Assembly: GCF_017874255.1 (NCBI RefSeq)
Contig: NZ_JAGGLD010000007.1
Location: forward strand, 1 to 64,000
From: Paenibacillus shirakamiensis
GTDB lineage: Bacteria; Bacillota; Bacilli; Paenibacillales; Paenibacillaceae
Reading direction: 5' to 3'
DNA length: 64,000 nucleotides
The notes under the pieces were generated by a model, which did not search any database, was not told where the DNA came from, and worked only from the letters and a program-made list of their open reading frames with translations. Each line of letters starts with the position of its first letter. Position 1 is the stretch's first letter. Below are positions 56,555 to 64,000 of this stretch, one piece after another. Position numbers and translations under genes: made by a program.

Positions 56555-58021
56555 TTAAGTACCACAAAAAGTTCGATAAGAATCACCTGAATGCATGGGG
56601 AGAGAAGCATAAGCTTTTTGCTCCGGTGTATGGGCAAAGGGATGAGCAATCATGTCGAGAAGACGCTCCATGATACTAAGATCTCCCTCGTTCACCGCTG
56701 CCTCCAGCGCTGCTTCCACCTGATGATTTCGTGGAATAACTGCAGGGTTGCTGTCTCGCATCAACTGATGTGAAGTCAGCGTCGATTCCTGCCCTCTGCC
56801 AAGTCGCTCCTGCCAGACGGCATGCCACTTTATGAACTCCGGGGTAGTGGACATCGTCATTTTCTTATCAAAAGTTAAGGCGACAAAAGTATTCGTATAG
56901 TCCGCACGATGAGTCTGCATGATCTGTAGGAGGTCCTTAATTAACAACTCATCGCCCTCCTCCTCGTTACTTAGGCCAAGCTTCGCCCGCATGCCCGACA
57001 GCCAAGCCTCTTGATATACCGTAGCATACTGGGCTAATGCTTCCTGAGCTTGTTCGATCGCTTCTTTCTGATCATCGTGCAGGAGGGGGAGTAAGCTTTC
57101 CGCGAACCTAGCAAGATTCCATTCCCCGATATAGGGCTGATTGCCATACGCATAGCGACCGTCCCGATCAATAGAGCTGAACACCGTAGCTGGGTCATAG
57201 CTATCCATGAACGCACAGGGTCCATAATCAATGGTCTCCCCACTTATCGCCATATTATCGGTATTCATAACCCCGTGTACGAAACCCACCAACTGCCACT
57301 TAGCAATTAGCTTAGCCTGACGCCGAATCACTTCCTGAAGGAAATGAAGGTAGCGAAGTTCACTATCTTTTATATAAGAAAAATGTCGCTCTATCGTATA
57401 GTCCGCAAGGATACGGATGTTGTCGATGTTGCCGATTTGCGCAGCATATTCAAATGTTCCTACACGTAAATGACTAGCCGCTACGCGTGTAAGAACAGCA
57501 CCTGGTAATGCCTTTTCACGGAGGATCTCTTCCCCTGTCTCTACCACAGCTAAGCTACGAGTCGTTGGAATTCCCAGTCCATGCATCGCTTCACTAATAA
57601 TGTATTCTCGCAGCATGGGACCGAGTGCCGCTCTTCCGTCACCTCGCCTGGAGTATGGTGTTGGACCTGAACCCTTAAGCTGAATATCTACACGCTCGCC
57701 TTGATCCGTGATGTGTTCTCCAAGTAAGACCGCCCGTCCATCTCCTAACATGGTGAAATGCCCATACTGATGCCCAGCATAAGCCTGCGCTATAGGTGAA
57801 CCACCTTCTGGAACTTGATTTCCCGCAAGAATTGCAATTCCCTCTGCACTTTGCAGTGCCTTGCTACTCAGAGATAGGGAGGACGCCAACTTCTCGTTCA
57901 AGATCACCAACTGAGGCGCTGGCGCTGGCGTTAAATCGATAGAGCTATAAAATAATTGCGGAAGACGTGCATAACTATGATCCATATTCCAACCTGTTTC
58001 TACTTCATTTCTATGTGTCAT
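56555..58021 (-). CDS. selO: SelO/YdiU family protein adenylyltransferase
   Basis: The 488-residue protein belongs to the SelO pseudokinase family, which transfers AMP from ATP to Ser, Thr or Tyr of target proteins. Visible hallmarks are [16 protein letters not shown] near the start, [34 protein letters not shown] (ATP binding) and [26 protein letters not shown] (metal-binding Asn and Asp). The C-terminus TFCGT holds a single Cys near the end. The start MTHRNEV follows AAAAGGAGA; a longer frame to 58063 is rejected. It is a single gene. The family is linked to oxidative stress responses. Confidence 0.95.
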   Translation of the reverse strand: MTHRNEVETGWNMDHSYARLPQLFYSSIDLTPAPAPQLVILNEKLASSLSLSSKALQSAEGIAILAGNQVPEGGSPIAQAYAGHQYGHFTMLGDGRAVLLGEHITDQGERVDIQLKGSGPTPYSRRGDGRAALGPMLREYIISEAMHGLGIPTTRSLAVVETGEEILREKALPGAVLTRVAASHLRVGTFEYAAQIGNIDNIRILADYTIERHFSYIKDSELRYLHFLQEVIRRQAKLIAKWQLVGFVHGVMNTDNMAISGETIDYGPCAFMDSYDPATVFSSIDRDGRYAYGNQPYIGEWNLARFAESLLPLLHDDQKEAIEQAQEALAQYATVYQEAWLSGMRAKLGLSNEEEGDELLIKDLLQIMQTHRADYTNTFVALTFDKKMTMSTTPEFIKWHAVWQERLGRGQESTLTSHQLMRDSNPAVIPRNHQVEAALEAAVNEGDLSIMERLLDMIAHPFAHTPEQKAYASLPMHSGDSYRTFCGT

Positions 58022-58095
58022 AGAATCTCCTTTTAATTGTGATCTGTTAACTATTGAACTCAAGTACCTTACTTGTAGCTTCTCTTATTATACGC

Positions 58096-58254
58096 TTAGA
58101 TAGCAGAAGCTATATATGCTGTTATACTTGATTTCTCTAAAGACAAACATCTAAAGTCTTTGTTCAGTGTCCATTCTAAACGACCAACCCATCCTGCTTT
58201 TACTGATTCAGAAGCATGCCTTCTTCTATCTAATCGTTCAATAAACCTCATCAT
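58096..58254 (-). CDS. Possible small ORF or gene remnant
   Basis: A 52-codon frame (MMRFIERLDRRRHASE, then VKAGWVGRLEWTLNKDF) lies between selO and the PfpI gene terminator. The ribosome site is poor (GGGATAG). Amino acid composition is that of a real protein, so it may be a relic of a larger gene. I recognise no family. Confidence 0.3.
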   Translation of the reverse strand: MMRFIERLDRRRHASESVKAGWVGRLEWTLNKDFRCLSLEKSSITAYIASAI

Positions 58255-58286
58255 AGAATCTATCCCGTCTTTTGTATGTATAATTT

Positions 58287-58328
58287 ATGAAAAAAAACCC
58301 CTCCTGATCAATATCGATCAAGAAAGGG
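58287..58328 (-). terminator. Terminator of the DJ-1/PfpI gene
   Basis: On the minus strand CCTTTCTTGATC and GATCAGGAGGGG form an imperfect long stem with a 6-base loop, followed by a run of T. Confidence 0.88.
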
Positions 58329-58367
58329 CCCGCTGAGAGTAGTTTAGTCTTATTCACAGTAATATTA

Positions 58368-59054
58368 TTAGTTAGATTTCAGCAGTGTAATGACTTCTTC
58401 CGCCACTTTACCGCCTGATGCCGGATTTTGTCCAGTGACGAGGTGTCCGTCAACCACAGCGAACGATGCCCAATCCTCACCTTTTACAAACTGTGCCCCG
58501 CTTTTAACAAGCGCGTCTTCGGTCAGGAATGGCACTACTTTATCTAATCCCACAGCTACTTCTTCACTATTGGCGAAGCCTGTAACTTTTTTATTGGCAA
58601 TCAAATGCTGGCCTGCGTCGTTCTTGATATTTAGCAAACCTACTGCACCATGACATACCGACGAGACAATGCCACCATTCTCATGTATTTTCATTGCAAT
58701 ATTTTGCAATTTCTGATTATCTGGGAAATCCCACATTACACCGTGTCCACCCGTGAAGTAAATTACATCGTAATCTTCAGGATTGATATCTCCAGCCGCC
58801 AGTGTCGTGCCTAGCTTATTCATGAATTCGCTATTCTGGTAATAGGTCCAATCTAATTCAGTCATTTGATCTTTTTCAAGACTATGTGGGTCAATCGGAG
58901 TATAACCACCGCTCGGACTAACATAATCCACATGGTGGCCTGCTTTCTCTACTTCATCTACAAAGTGTACTGCTTCGCCAAGCCATAGTCCTGTTGCGCG
59001 CGCCTGATCTGGATATTTAGATACGTTCGTAACTACTACTAATACGTTTCCCAT
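58368..59054 (-). CDS. DJ-1/PfpI family protein (HchA/Hsp31-like, type 1 glutamine amidotransferase-like)
   Basis: A 228-residue cytoplasmic protein with the nucleophile elbow C134-H135 in SSVCHGAVG and the conserved N-terminal Glu in TGLWLGE (E27). FTGGHGVMWDFPDN is the typical loop of the group. Members act as glyoxalase III or deglycase-type enzymes or chaperones against reactive carbonyls. AAAAGGAG precedes ATG. It is divergent from a MerR regulator, and the shared promoter has the long spacer typical of MerR control, so induction by electrophiles is likely. Confidence 0.92.
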   Translation of the reverse strand: MGNVLVVVTNVSKYPDQARATGLWLGEAVHFVDEVEKAGHHVDYVSPSGGYTPIDPHSLEKDQMTELDWTYYQNSEFMNKLGTTLAAGDINPEDYDVIYFTGGHGVMWDFPDNQKLQNIAMKIHENGGIVSSVCHGAVGLLNIKNDAGQHLIANKKVTGFANSEEVAVGLDKVVPFLTEDALVKSGAQFVKGEDWASFAVVDGHLVTGQNPASGGKVAEEVITLLKSN

Positions 59055-59085
59055 TGATATCTACTCCTTTTTATGTGGTAGTATA

Positions 59086-59116
59086 ACCATAAAGGTTAAA
59101 CCATACTTTAAGTCAA
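59086..59116 (-). promoter_or_regulatory. MerR-type promoter with 19-bp spacer for the DJ-1/PfpI gene
   Basis: On the minus strand TTGACT and TATGGT are 19 bases apart. The region contains the inverted repeat TAACC-ATAAA-GGTTA (59084-59098). MerR-family activators untwist such long spacers. The element also overlaps the ribosome site of the divergent MerR gene, which would give autoregulation. Confidence 0.65.
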
Positions 59117-59128
59117 GGAGGGAATATG

Positions 59129-59464
59129 ATGTATTCCATTCAAGCCGCAAGTGAGCTATCTCAAATTCCTTCAAGCACCATTCGATATTATGAGAAAATC
59201 AAACTCGTTCCACCCCTAAAAAGAAACCCACAAGGCATCCGTACGTTTGATGATAAAGATATCGAAATCCTAAAATTGATCAAGTGTTTCCGCCGCTTAG
59301 GTATGCCCATTCAGGAGATACGAGGAAGTATAACGAATATTAATTTGGAATATGAGAATATAGATACGAACTCCATTTTGATCCAACATAAAAAAAGCTT
59401 AGAAGAACAGATTCTCATTTTGAACTCTTATATCGACGAAATTGCCGGTAAAATTGTAGTGTAA
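59129..59464 (+). CDS. MerR-family transcriptional regulator
   Basis: This 111-residue regulator has the MerR winged helix (SQIPSSTIRYYEKIKLVPP, then RTFDDKDIEILKLIKCFRRLGM) and a short coiled-coil dimer helix (about 80-108). It has no cysteines in the C-terminal part; C57 lies in the DNA-binding domain (FRRLGM preceded by IKCF), as in NmlR/AdhR-type aldehyde regulators. Two ATGs follow AAGGAGGG; the second has better spacing. It probably controls the divergent DJ-1/PfpI gene. Confidence 0.91.
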   Translation: MYSIQAASELSQIPSSTIRYYEKIKLVPPLKRNPQGIRTFDDKDIEILKLIKCFRRLGMPIQEIRGSITNINLEYENIDTNSILIQHKKSLEEQILILNSYIDEIAGKIVV

Positions 59465-59514
59465 CTGGCGTTTGGATGTGATTTGTTATTACTAGATCAT
59501 TGATATTACATTGC

Positions 59515-59551
59515 GAAAAGCCGACGTTCTGGACATCCAGAATATCGGCTT
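59515..59551 (-). terminator. Terminator of the MBL hydrolase gene
   Basis: AAGCCGA-TTCTGG pairs with CCAGAA-TCGGCTT around a 4-base loop with a two-base internal mismatch. A short T-tract follows on the minus strand. Confidence 0.82.
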
Positions 59552-59560
59552 GTTTATACT

Positions 59561-60421
59561 TTATTTAGTTTCGGAGAGCTTCTTCTGACTCCCACTTATG
59601 AAGTTTTGAATATACTCCAATTGCTCTTCCGTAGGCATTACCTTCTCATGTTCATTAAATCTAGCAACGGCTTGATCCATTGAAACCTCAAGATCCACAA
59701 TCTCACCTACTCGCACCAATTCATCCATCCAATGCCATAATTCCGCATGCGCCATTGGCTCCTGATGGCCTGTTACATAGTAATCAACATCATACTTTCT
59801 TATTTTATCTAATAAGATCGTGAGTTCGTCCAGATCATAACTCCACTCTCCGCTGTAAAAGTCCTGATAAATACAGTCCCCCAGAAACATGATCTTCTCC
59901 TCTGGAATATATACAATCAATGAATCCTGTGCGTGGACTCCCCCCACATGCTCAACGATGCAAGTGACCCCGCCTAGATCTAACTCCATTTTGCTGTTGA
60001 AAGAAATATCCGGGGTCTTCAGTTTCAATTCGTCCCTTGTTGGCATTTCTCGCTTGATCATACTGCTGCAGAACTCAATTTCTTCGCCGGTTTCTACCCG
60101 AGCATCTAGTGAGGCGTCATCCCATGCTAGCGTTGTTAAATACTGAATTTTCTCCTTCGTTAGATCATGACTAATCGATAATAGTCCCATCGTATCCATT
60201 CCGAATATATGATCCCAATGCCAGTGCGTAATGACGACGAACTTAACTGGCGAGGCATCCATCCCCTCAACAAGCTGAAGGAAATCCCTTGCATGGGCAG
60301 GAGAATTTCCTGAATCCACAAATACGCTGTACGTATTCCCACAAATCAAGCCTAGTGCCGGCCGATCTGTTGCAGAATACTGCGGCATATAATACACCTT
60401 ATTTGAAAGCTTTTTTAGCAA
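59561..60421 (-). CDS. MBL-fold metallo-hydrolase
   Basis: A 286-residue metallo-beta-lactamase-fold enzyme. Zinc site one is in THWHWDH (H66, H68, D70, H71). Further ligands lie in VEHVGGVHAQDS, FLGDCIY and TGHQEP. The fold alone does not give the substrate; the family includes thioesterases, lactonases and phosphoesterases. The start is a TTG at 60421 with GAAGG upstream; a later ATG (MPQYSA) would lose the first strand. It is a single gene between two terminators. Confidence 0.88.
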   Translation of the reverse strand: MLKKLSNKVYYMPQYSATDRPALGLICGNTYSVFVDSGNSPAHARDFLQLVEGMDASPVKFVVITHWHWDHIFGMDTMGLLSISHDLTKEKIQYLTTLAWDDASLDARVETGEEIEFCSSMIKREMPTRDELKLKTPDISFNSKMELDLGGVTCIVEHVGGVHAQDSLIVYIPEEKIMFLGDCIYQDFYSGEWSYDLDELTILLDKIRKYDVDYYVTGHQEPMAHAELWHWMDELVRVGEIVDLEVSMDQAVARFNEHEKVMPTEEQLEYIQNFISGSQKKLSETK

Positions 60422-60679
60422 TGAAAATACCTTCTTTTTTTGTTATTTAAAATTTTTTAAAATTTAATAATTAAATCTCGACCCTGTTTATTATATCCGT
60501 TTGTTCGAAATTATCTAAATTCGGTATTTCGTAGTGTACCAGTCTATCTGATCTGATAGATCTTACTCGTCAAACTGATCTCATCTTAGTACCCGTTTAT
60601 TATAATAAATATATACAAATCTACTTGATTCTCCCTACTAAAACATAAATAATGGAATCTATTATGAGGCTCAGAGAGG

Positions 60680-61417
60680 ATGTCTATTCGCTTGAACATA
60701 CTGATTGTGGAAGATGACCCCTACATAACCAAGCTGTTACTGTCCTGTATTGATGAAATAGATGGCTCTATCCGTGTAATCACTGCTACAAAATCAGGTG
60801 AAGCTTGGAGCATTGCCTGCAAGGATCAGATTGACCTGTTCATCCTTGATATTCAGCTATCTGATTACAAAGGAACGACGCTTGCTCATCAACTACGCAT
60901 CATGGCTCCATATAGCTATACACCGATCCTCTTTGCAACCGCACTCGCGGGCAATGAATTAACCGCATTCCGGGAGATTAAGTGTTACGGTTTCCTAATC
61001 AAGCCATTCACGAAAGATGAGGTAATTAGCGTCTTAACAGACACCATTCGCTATAGTCAGCACCTTACCTATGAGCAAAAGCACACACTTCGTATTGAGC
61101 AAAAAAGTCACATTTTCGAATATGAGCTGCAGCAGATTGTATATATTGAATCTTTTGGCAAAAATTTAGAGCTTCATCTTAGGAACAGCAAAGATCAGAC
61201 AAGTTCTGAACGAATCTCGGGATTGTCGCTAAAAAAGATGTTAGAGCTATTAGGTTCTTCGTCTTTCGTACAATGTCACAAAAGCTATATTATTAATACT
61301 TCATATATTACTAGAATCGACAAAACCCATGGAATTGTGGAACTTACAGATACCCTTCACCCTATCCCTATGGGTCAAAAATATAAAGATAACTTAGTAA
61401 CCAGAGGTGCGAAATGA
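60680..61417 (+). CDS. LytTR-type response regulator
   Basis: A 245-residue regulator with receiver domain (E11, D12, D13; phosphoacceptor D57 in FILDIQLS) and a LytTR DNA-binding domain (about 140-240; VYIESFGKNLELHL, VQCHKSYIINTSYITRID). The REC-LytTR layout is that of AgrA, VirR and LytR. It overlaps the kinase gene by four bases. The downstream genes encode a membrane export system, the likely target. The ribosome site is weak (GAGG 11 bases upstream). Confidence 0.92.
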   Translation: MSIRLNILIVEDDPYITKLLLSCIDEIDGSIRVITATKSGEAWSIACKDQIDLFILDIQLSDYKGTTLAHQLRIMAPYSYTPILFATALAGNELTAFREIKCYGFLIKPFTKDEVISVLTDTIRYSQHLTYEQKHTLRIEQKSHIFEYELQQIVYIESFGKNLELHLRNSKDQTSSERISGLSLKKMLELLGSSSFVQCHKSYIINTSYITRIDKTHGIVELTDTLHPIPMGQKYKDNLVTRGAK

Positions 61418-62739
61418 TCTATCTTCAAATCATAGTGGACTCCATAATTATGATGTTCCTCTGTTACGCACTGGCAGGGCACGCTATTCGATTAAATAAA
61501 CCCACCGTAACTTGGTTTCTATGGTTCAGCATCTTAAATCTCTGGCTTCGTATGCTAGGTACTAGCAGCCCTGATCCATTTGCAGGTCTTGAAATGAACA
61601 ACTTTGATCTCTTACCCGCAGATAATCCCTTTATTTTGATAGTATTAATACTTTGCTTGTTCATGTTGAACAGTGAATATATTCGTCCTCTATCAAATAT
61701 AAAAGTGATTGTGGTCACGATGCTAAGTTTCCTGATATGGATTCTGATCCGAACCTTCAGCATCTCAGCAGTTGCTATGGTTCTGAGTATGAACCATATA
61801 GCCTACCCTTATGTTCATCAAGTATTTACTATAGTATTGGCCACCCTTTTGTATTACTTCCTCATCATAAGAAATGGCCATCGCTTCCTAGCGGATCTCA
61901 GTGGATTGTTCACAAAAATTATCATTATTCAATCCTCTATTGCAGTCCTTATTATCCTCGGCTATTCCAACTTCAGTACATCCTTTGTGTTAGAAAATCT
62001 ACTGTTCATTGTTATTGCGTTCTCCTTTGTGATTAGTATGAACATTTGGATTATATTTGAGCACCGTACACGAGCTCGGCAAGAGACCAAGTTCGCCGCG
62101 ATGGAGCAGTATCTACCGGTTATTGACGAACTCGTCTCGGAGGTTCAGGCAAGACAGCATGAATTCCATAATAAGCTGCTTGCGATTCATAGTATTGTCG
62201 AGACTTCGGTCAGCCTCCCTGAGGCGCGATCCCTCATATCTACCTATACCAAAGATGTCATGATGCAGATCGAAATTCGCGAAATTTTACAAATGGATAA
62301 TAAAGTTATTGGAGGATTTCTATATACAAAAATGAAGTTAGCGAAATTCAAAAAAATTAAATTAACTACCCACATTCACGCTGGCTTTATACCGATGATT
62401 ACGGACGAACATCAAGTGTTGGAAATTTTGGGGATCTTGCTGGATAGCGCGATAGAATCTTCCTTTCCGCAGGATGAAATTGTTCTGACCGTTCAGCGGT
62501 CAGATGAGCATTTATGGACAGAGATGACCGTCATGAACCCTCATGCCCATTGCTCTACCAACGAATTCATGCAGATGTTTGCCACGGGTTATACCACAAA
62601 GAGAGATTCTAACGAGACCAGAGGATATGGACTCTATAATGTGAAGCAAATTGTAGTCCAGCATCAAGGTAAAATCATTACCCGGAATACCATGTTCCGT
62701 GGAATTCCTTACATCTCCATAGGTGTGCTAATCCCATAA
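61414..62739 (+). CDS. Sensor histidine kinase of the CitA/AgrC group (Spo0B-type dimer domain)
   Basis: This 441-residue kinase has six N-terminal membrane helices (residues 5-215) with short loops. A Spo0B-type helical domain follows with H249 in RQHEFHNKLLAI, then a GHKL ATPase domain (LLDSAIES, GYGLYNVKQIVVQHQGK). The six-helix sensor and GHKL type recall AgrC and other peptide-pheromone receptors, while the HEFHNKL motif is closer to CitA/DcuS. No agrB or agrD gene is seen. It pairs with the LytTR regulator. Confidence 0.88.
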   Translation: MIYLQIIVDSIIMMFLCYALAGHAIRLNKPTVTWFLWFSILNLWLRMLGTSSPDPFAGLEMNNFDLLPADNPFILIVLILCLFMLNSEYIRPLSNIKVIVVTMLSFLIWILIRTFSISAVAMVLSMNHIAYPYVHQVFTIVLATLLYYFLIIRNGHRFLADLSGLFTKIIIIQSSIAVLIILGYSNFSTSFVLENLLFIVIAFSFVISMNIWIIFEHRTRARQETKFAAMEQYLPVIDELVSEVQARQHEFHNKLLAIHSIVETSVSLPEARSLISTYTKDVMMQIEIREILQMDNKVIGGFLYTKMKLAKFKKIKLTTHIHAGFIPMITDEHQVLEILGILLDSAIESSFPQDEIVLTVQRSDEHLWTEMTVMNPHAHCSTNEFMQMFATGYTTKRDSNETRGYGLYNVKQIVVQHQGKIITRNTMFRGIPYISIGVLIP

Positions 62740-62756
62740 TATACGAGTATGAATAA

Positions 62757-62798
62757 GGGTTGTACGGGAACGAAGCTACGTTCATTCCTGTACAACCC
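62757..62798. other. Long hairpin between kinase and exporter genes
   Basis: GGGTTGTAC and GTACAACCC close a hairpin with an inner GAACG/CGTTC stem. No T-tract follows on the plus strand, so it may be a weak terminator, an attenuator or an operator-like element before the exporter genes. Confidence 0.6.
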
Positions 62799-62904
62799 TC
62801 GTTCGTGCCCAATCTATTGTACCTACTGTAGGAGCAAGCTATAGTGTAGACACAACAGCGCTTTATTGACGAGTACGGCGGTGTAAGACTTAGGGAGGAT
62901 GATT

Positions 62905-63702
62905 ATGAAAAATTTGCTTTTGCTTGAATGGACCAAATTAAAATGGCCTGTACTTGGCACACTTATAACCTTAACGCTTGCCGTCTCCATCCTAACTGGA
63001 ACCCTTTATCGTGACTACTCGCTGGAAAAGGATTTAGAAGCTTGGGAGATAGGCATCTCATTTATTGTATTTATATTTCCAATCATCGCTGTCATTCCGG
63101 TATGTTGGCTGATGTATTACGAGAGGAAGGACAAATTTCTATGGTACACCTTAACAAGGGTTAGTAAAGGGCAGTATATTTTAGCGAAGTGGATCGTCGT
63201 AGCCTCCAGTTCATTTGTCATCATGTTCGTAGCTATGAGTTTTGGTGTGATTACGGCATTATATATTAAGCCTGATATTATTCCGAAATTATATTTACTA
63301 GATTCCATAACTGGACAACCTATGCCTAGATCAGAGAAATATCATTTTATGGGCAGTTTTTTTGTTCACCATCCACTACGATATGGATTACTATTAAGTT
63401 TTTGGCAGGGGATCTTATCCGCCATCTTGGCCACATTAGGATTTGTGTTTTCCTTATATATCCGTAATATTTTTGTGATTCTGACCGGGCCGTTCATTTA
63501 TGTTATAGTAGAAAATTTTATTCTCAACACGCTTAATTTGAAACCCTATAGGATCTATATAAGTTTCAATCCTGATTCCTATAATGTAAAGAGATTTGGT
63601 ACTTTTCCGCTATTATGCGGCCCATTGTTGGCCTTATTATTCATTACATTTGTATATATATATTACCGGAAAATTAAAAAAGTAACGGTCTATCCGTCTT
63701 AG
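62905..63702 (+). CDS. ABC-2 type transporter permease-like membrane protein
   Basis: A 265-residue protein with six hydrophobic helices (about 15-35, 52-74, 98-121, 155-188, 192-212, 230-255). The pattern LLLLEWTKLKW at the start and WYTLTRVSKGQYILAKWI after the second helix is that of ABC-2 permeases of bacteriocin or antibiotic exporters. Two ATGs follow AGGGAGG; the second has better spacing. A second membrane protein gene follows after 13 bases. The ATPase gene probably lies beyond the window. Confidence 0.8.
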   Translation: MKNLLLLEWTKLKWPVLGTLITLTLAVSILTGTLYRDYSLEKDLEAWEIGISFIVFIFPIIAVIPVCWLMYYERKDKFLWYTLTRVSKGQYILAKWIVVASSSFVIMFVAMSFGVITALYIKPDIIPKLYLLDSITGQPMPRSEKYHFMGSFFVHHPLRYGLLLSFWQGILSAILATLGFVFSLYIRNIFVILTGPFIYVIVENFILNTLNLKPYRIYISFNPDSYNVKRFGTFPLLCGPLLALLFITFVYIYYRKIKKVTVYPS

Positions 63703-63715
63703 GAGGGATACCTAT

Positions 63716-64000
63716 ATGAAGGCTGTTTTTATACGAAACGTCCGCCGGTTCCTGTCAGGAAGATTAGTTTTTCTAGTCCTAGGGTGTGCCTTATTCACTC
63801 TTAATGAACGACAAGGGTTTCCCTTATCCTATGACAATTTTATACTTTCCATGATTTCCAACCACTACTATATCACTCCTTTCTTGACGATTATGTTCTT
63901 CTATATTCTCTATCACTATTTCGAAGATGACTTGGACTACGTTCTTATTCGCATGACATCGTATTCCCGTTATTTCGCAGTAAAAGCAGCAGCCTTATCA
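63716..64000 (+). CDS. Membrane protein, second ABC-2-like permease (cut by window end)
   Basis: The open frame starts at ATG (MKAVFIRNVRRFLSG) after AGGAGGGA and runs 95 codons to the window end. It has at least two helices (LVFLVLGCALF; YITPFLTIMFFYILYHYF) followed by EDDLDYVLIRMTSYSRYFAVKA. That last stretch matches in character the region after helix two of the upstream permease (a Tyr/Arg-rich segment followed by 'ryfavKaaa'). It is likely the partner permease of the exporter. Confidence 0.8.
   Translation, partial: MKAVFIRNVRRFLSGRLVFLVLGCALFTLNERQGFPLSYDNFILSMISNHYYITPFLTIMFFYILYHYFEDDLDYVLIRMTSYSRYFAVKAAALS

Noticed and set aside
60680..62739. agr quorum-sensing locus
   Set aside because: The kinase and LytTR regulator fit in type, but no agrB-like protease or agrD-like peptide gene was found in the flanking sequence inside the window.

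Overview
The window looks like a chromosomal segment of a spore-former-type Bacillota, most likely Paenibacillus or a close relative. The reasons are moderate GC with strong GGAGG-type ribosome binding sites, secreted proteins carrying three SLH domains, two CUT1 sugar transporters each paired with a YesM/YesN-type two-component system, a BceRS-BceAB-like peptide resistance module, a KinB-like kinase, and a DUF4385 protein. No rRNA, tRNA, CRISPR array, phage module or intact insertion sequence was found.

Layout. 1-841: C-terminally cut secreted protein ending in a Gly-Thr repeat, behind a Pho-box promoter. 1002-4413: YvfRSTU-like operon (ABC ATPase, permease, DesK-type kinase, LuxR-type regulator). 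4688-9181: BceRS-BceAB-like module with a perfect palindrome between its two halves. 9340-14154: SDR protein, MFS transporter, DeoD, HutC-type GntR regulator, YjdM/PhnA protein and a small membrane protein. 14321-14779: DUF4385. 14947-21930: sugar ABC system 1 and its divergent YesNM pair. 22035-26680: a 1472-residue M60/enhancin-like secreted metalloprotease behind a c-di-GMP-I riboswitch with its own terminator. 26850-29580: VanRS-like pair with a VanY-like carboxypeptidase. 29731-30897: acyl-CoA dehydrogenase homologue. 31078-37759: sugar ABC system 2 and its YesMN pair. 37836-41310: broken methyltransferase gene, REC-wHTH-BTAD regulator and 7TM kinase. 41405-43465: lipoprotein with a Thr-Pro repeat and SLH domains. 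43657-44666: BstA-like and GNAT proteins. 44667-48870: AT-rich accessory patch with an ECF sigma/anti-sigma pair, two small exported proteins and decayed genes. 48875-54189: PNPOx-fold protein, then a 1501-residue lamin-tail/SLH protein behind a second Pho box. 54386-59464: deacetylase remnant, KinB-like kinase, lipoprotein gene with a probable frameshift, SelO, and DJ-1/PfpI with a divergent MerR regulator. 59561-64000: MBL hydrolase, LytTR/CitA-like two-component pair and the first two genes of an ABC-2-type exporter cut by the window end.

Common theme. The segment is devoted to sensing and the cell envelope: seven complete two-component pairs plus one orphan kinase in 64 kb, nearly all next to a transporter or wall-active enzyme. 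The secreted proteins are under different global signals: phosphate (two Pho boxes with identical geometry), c-di-GMP (riboswitch) and carbon catabolite control (cre-like sites at both sugar-binding protein genes).

The best candidates for something not yet described are the exported Cys/His protein plus HEAT-like protein next to the ECF sigma pair (45266-47936), the c-di-GMP control of an M60 protease, and the paired Pho-box surface proteins. Several gene remnants (37836-38338, 48356-48677, 54386-54484) were found by reading frames that are too short or too broken for an ordinary gene call.
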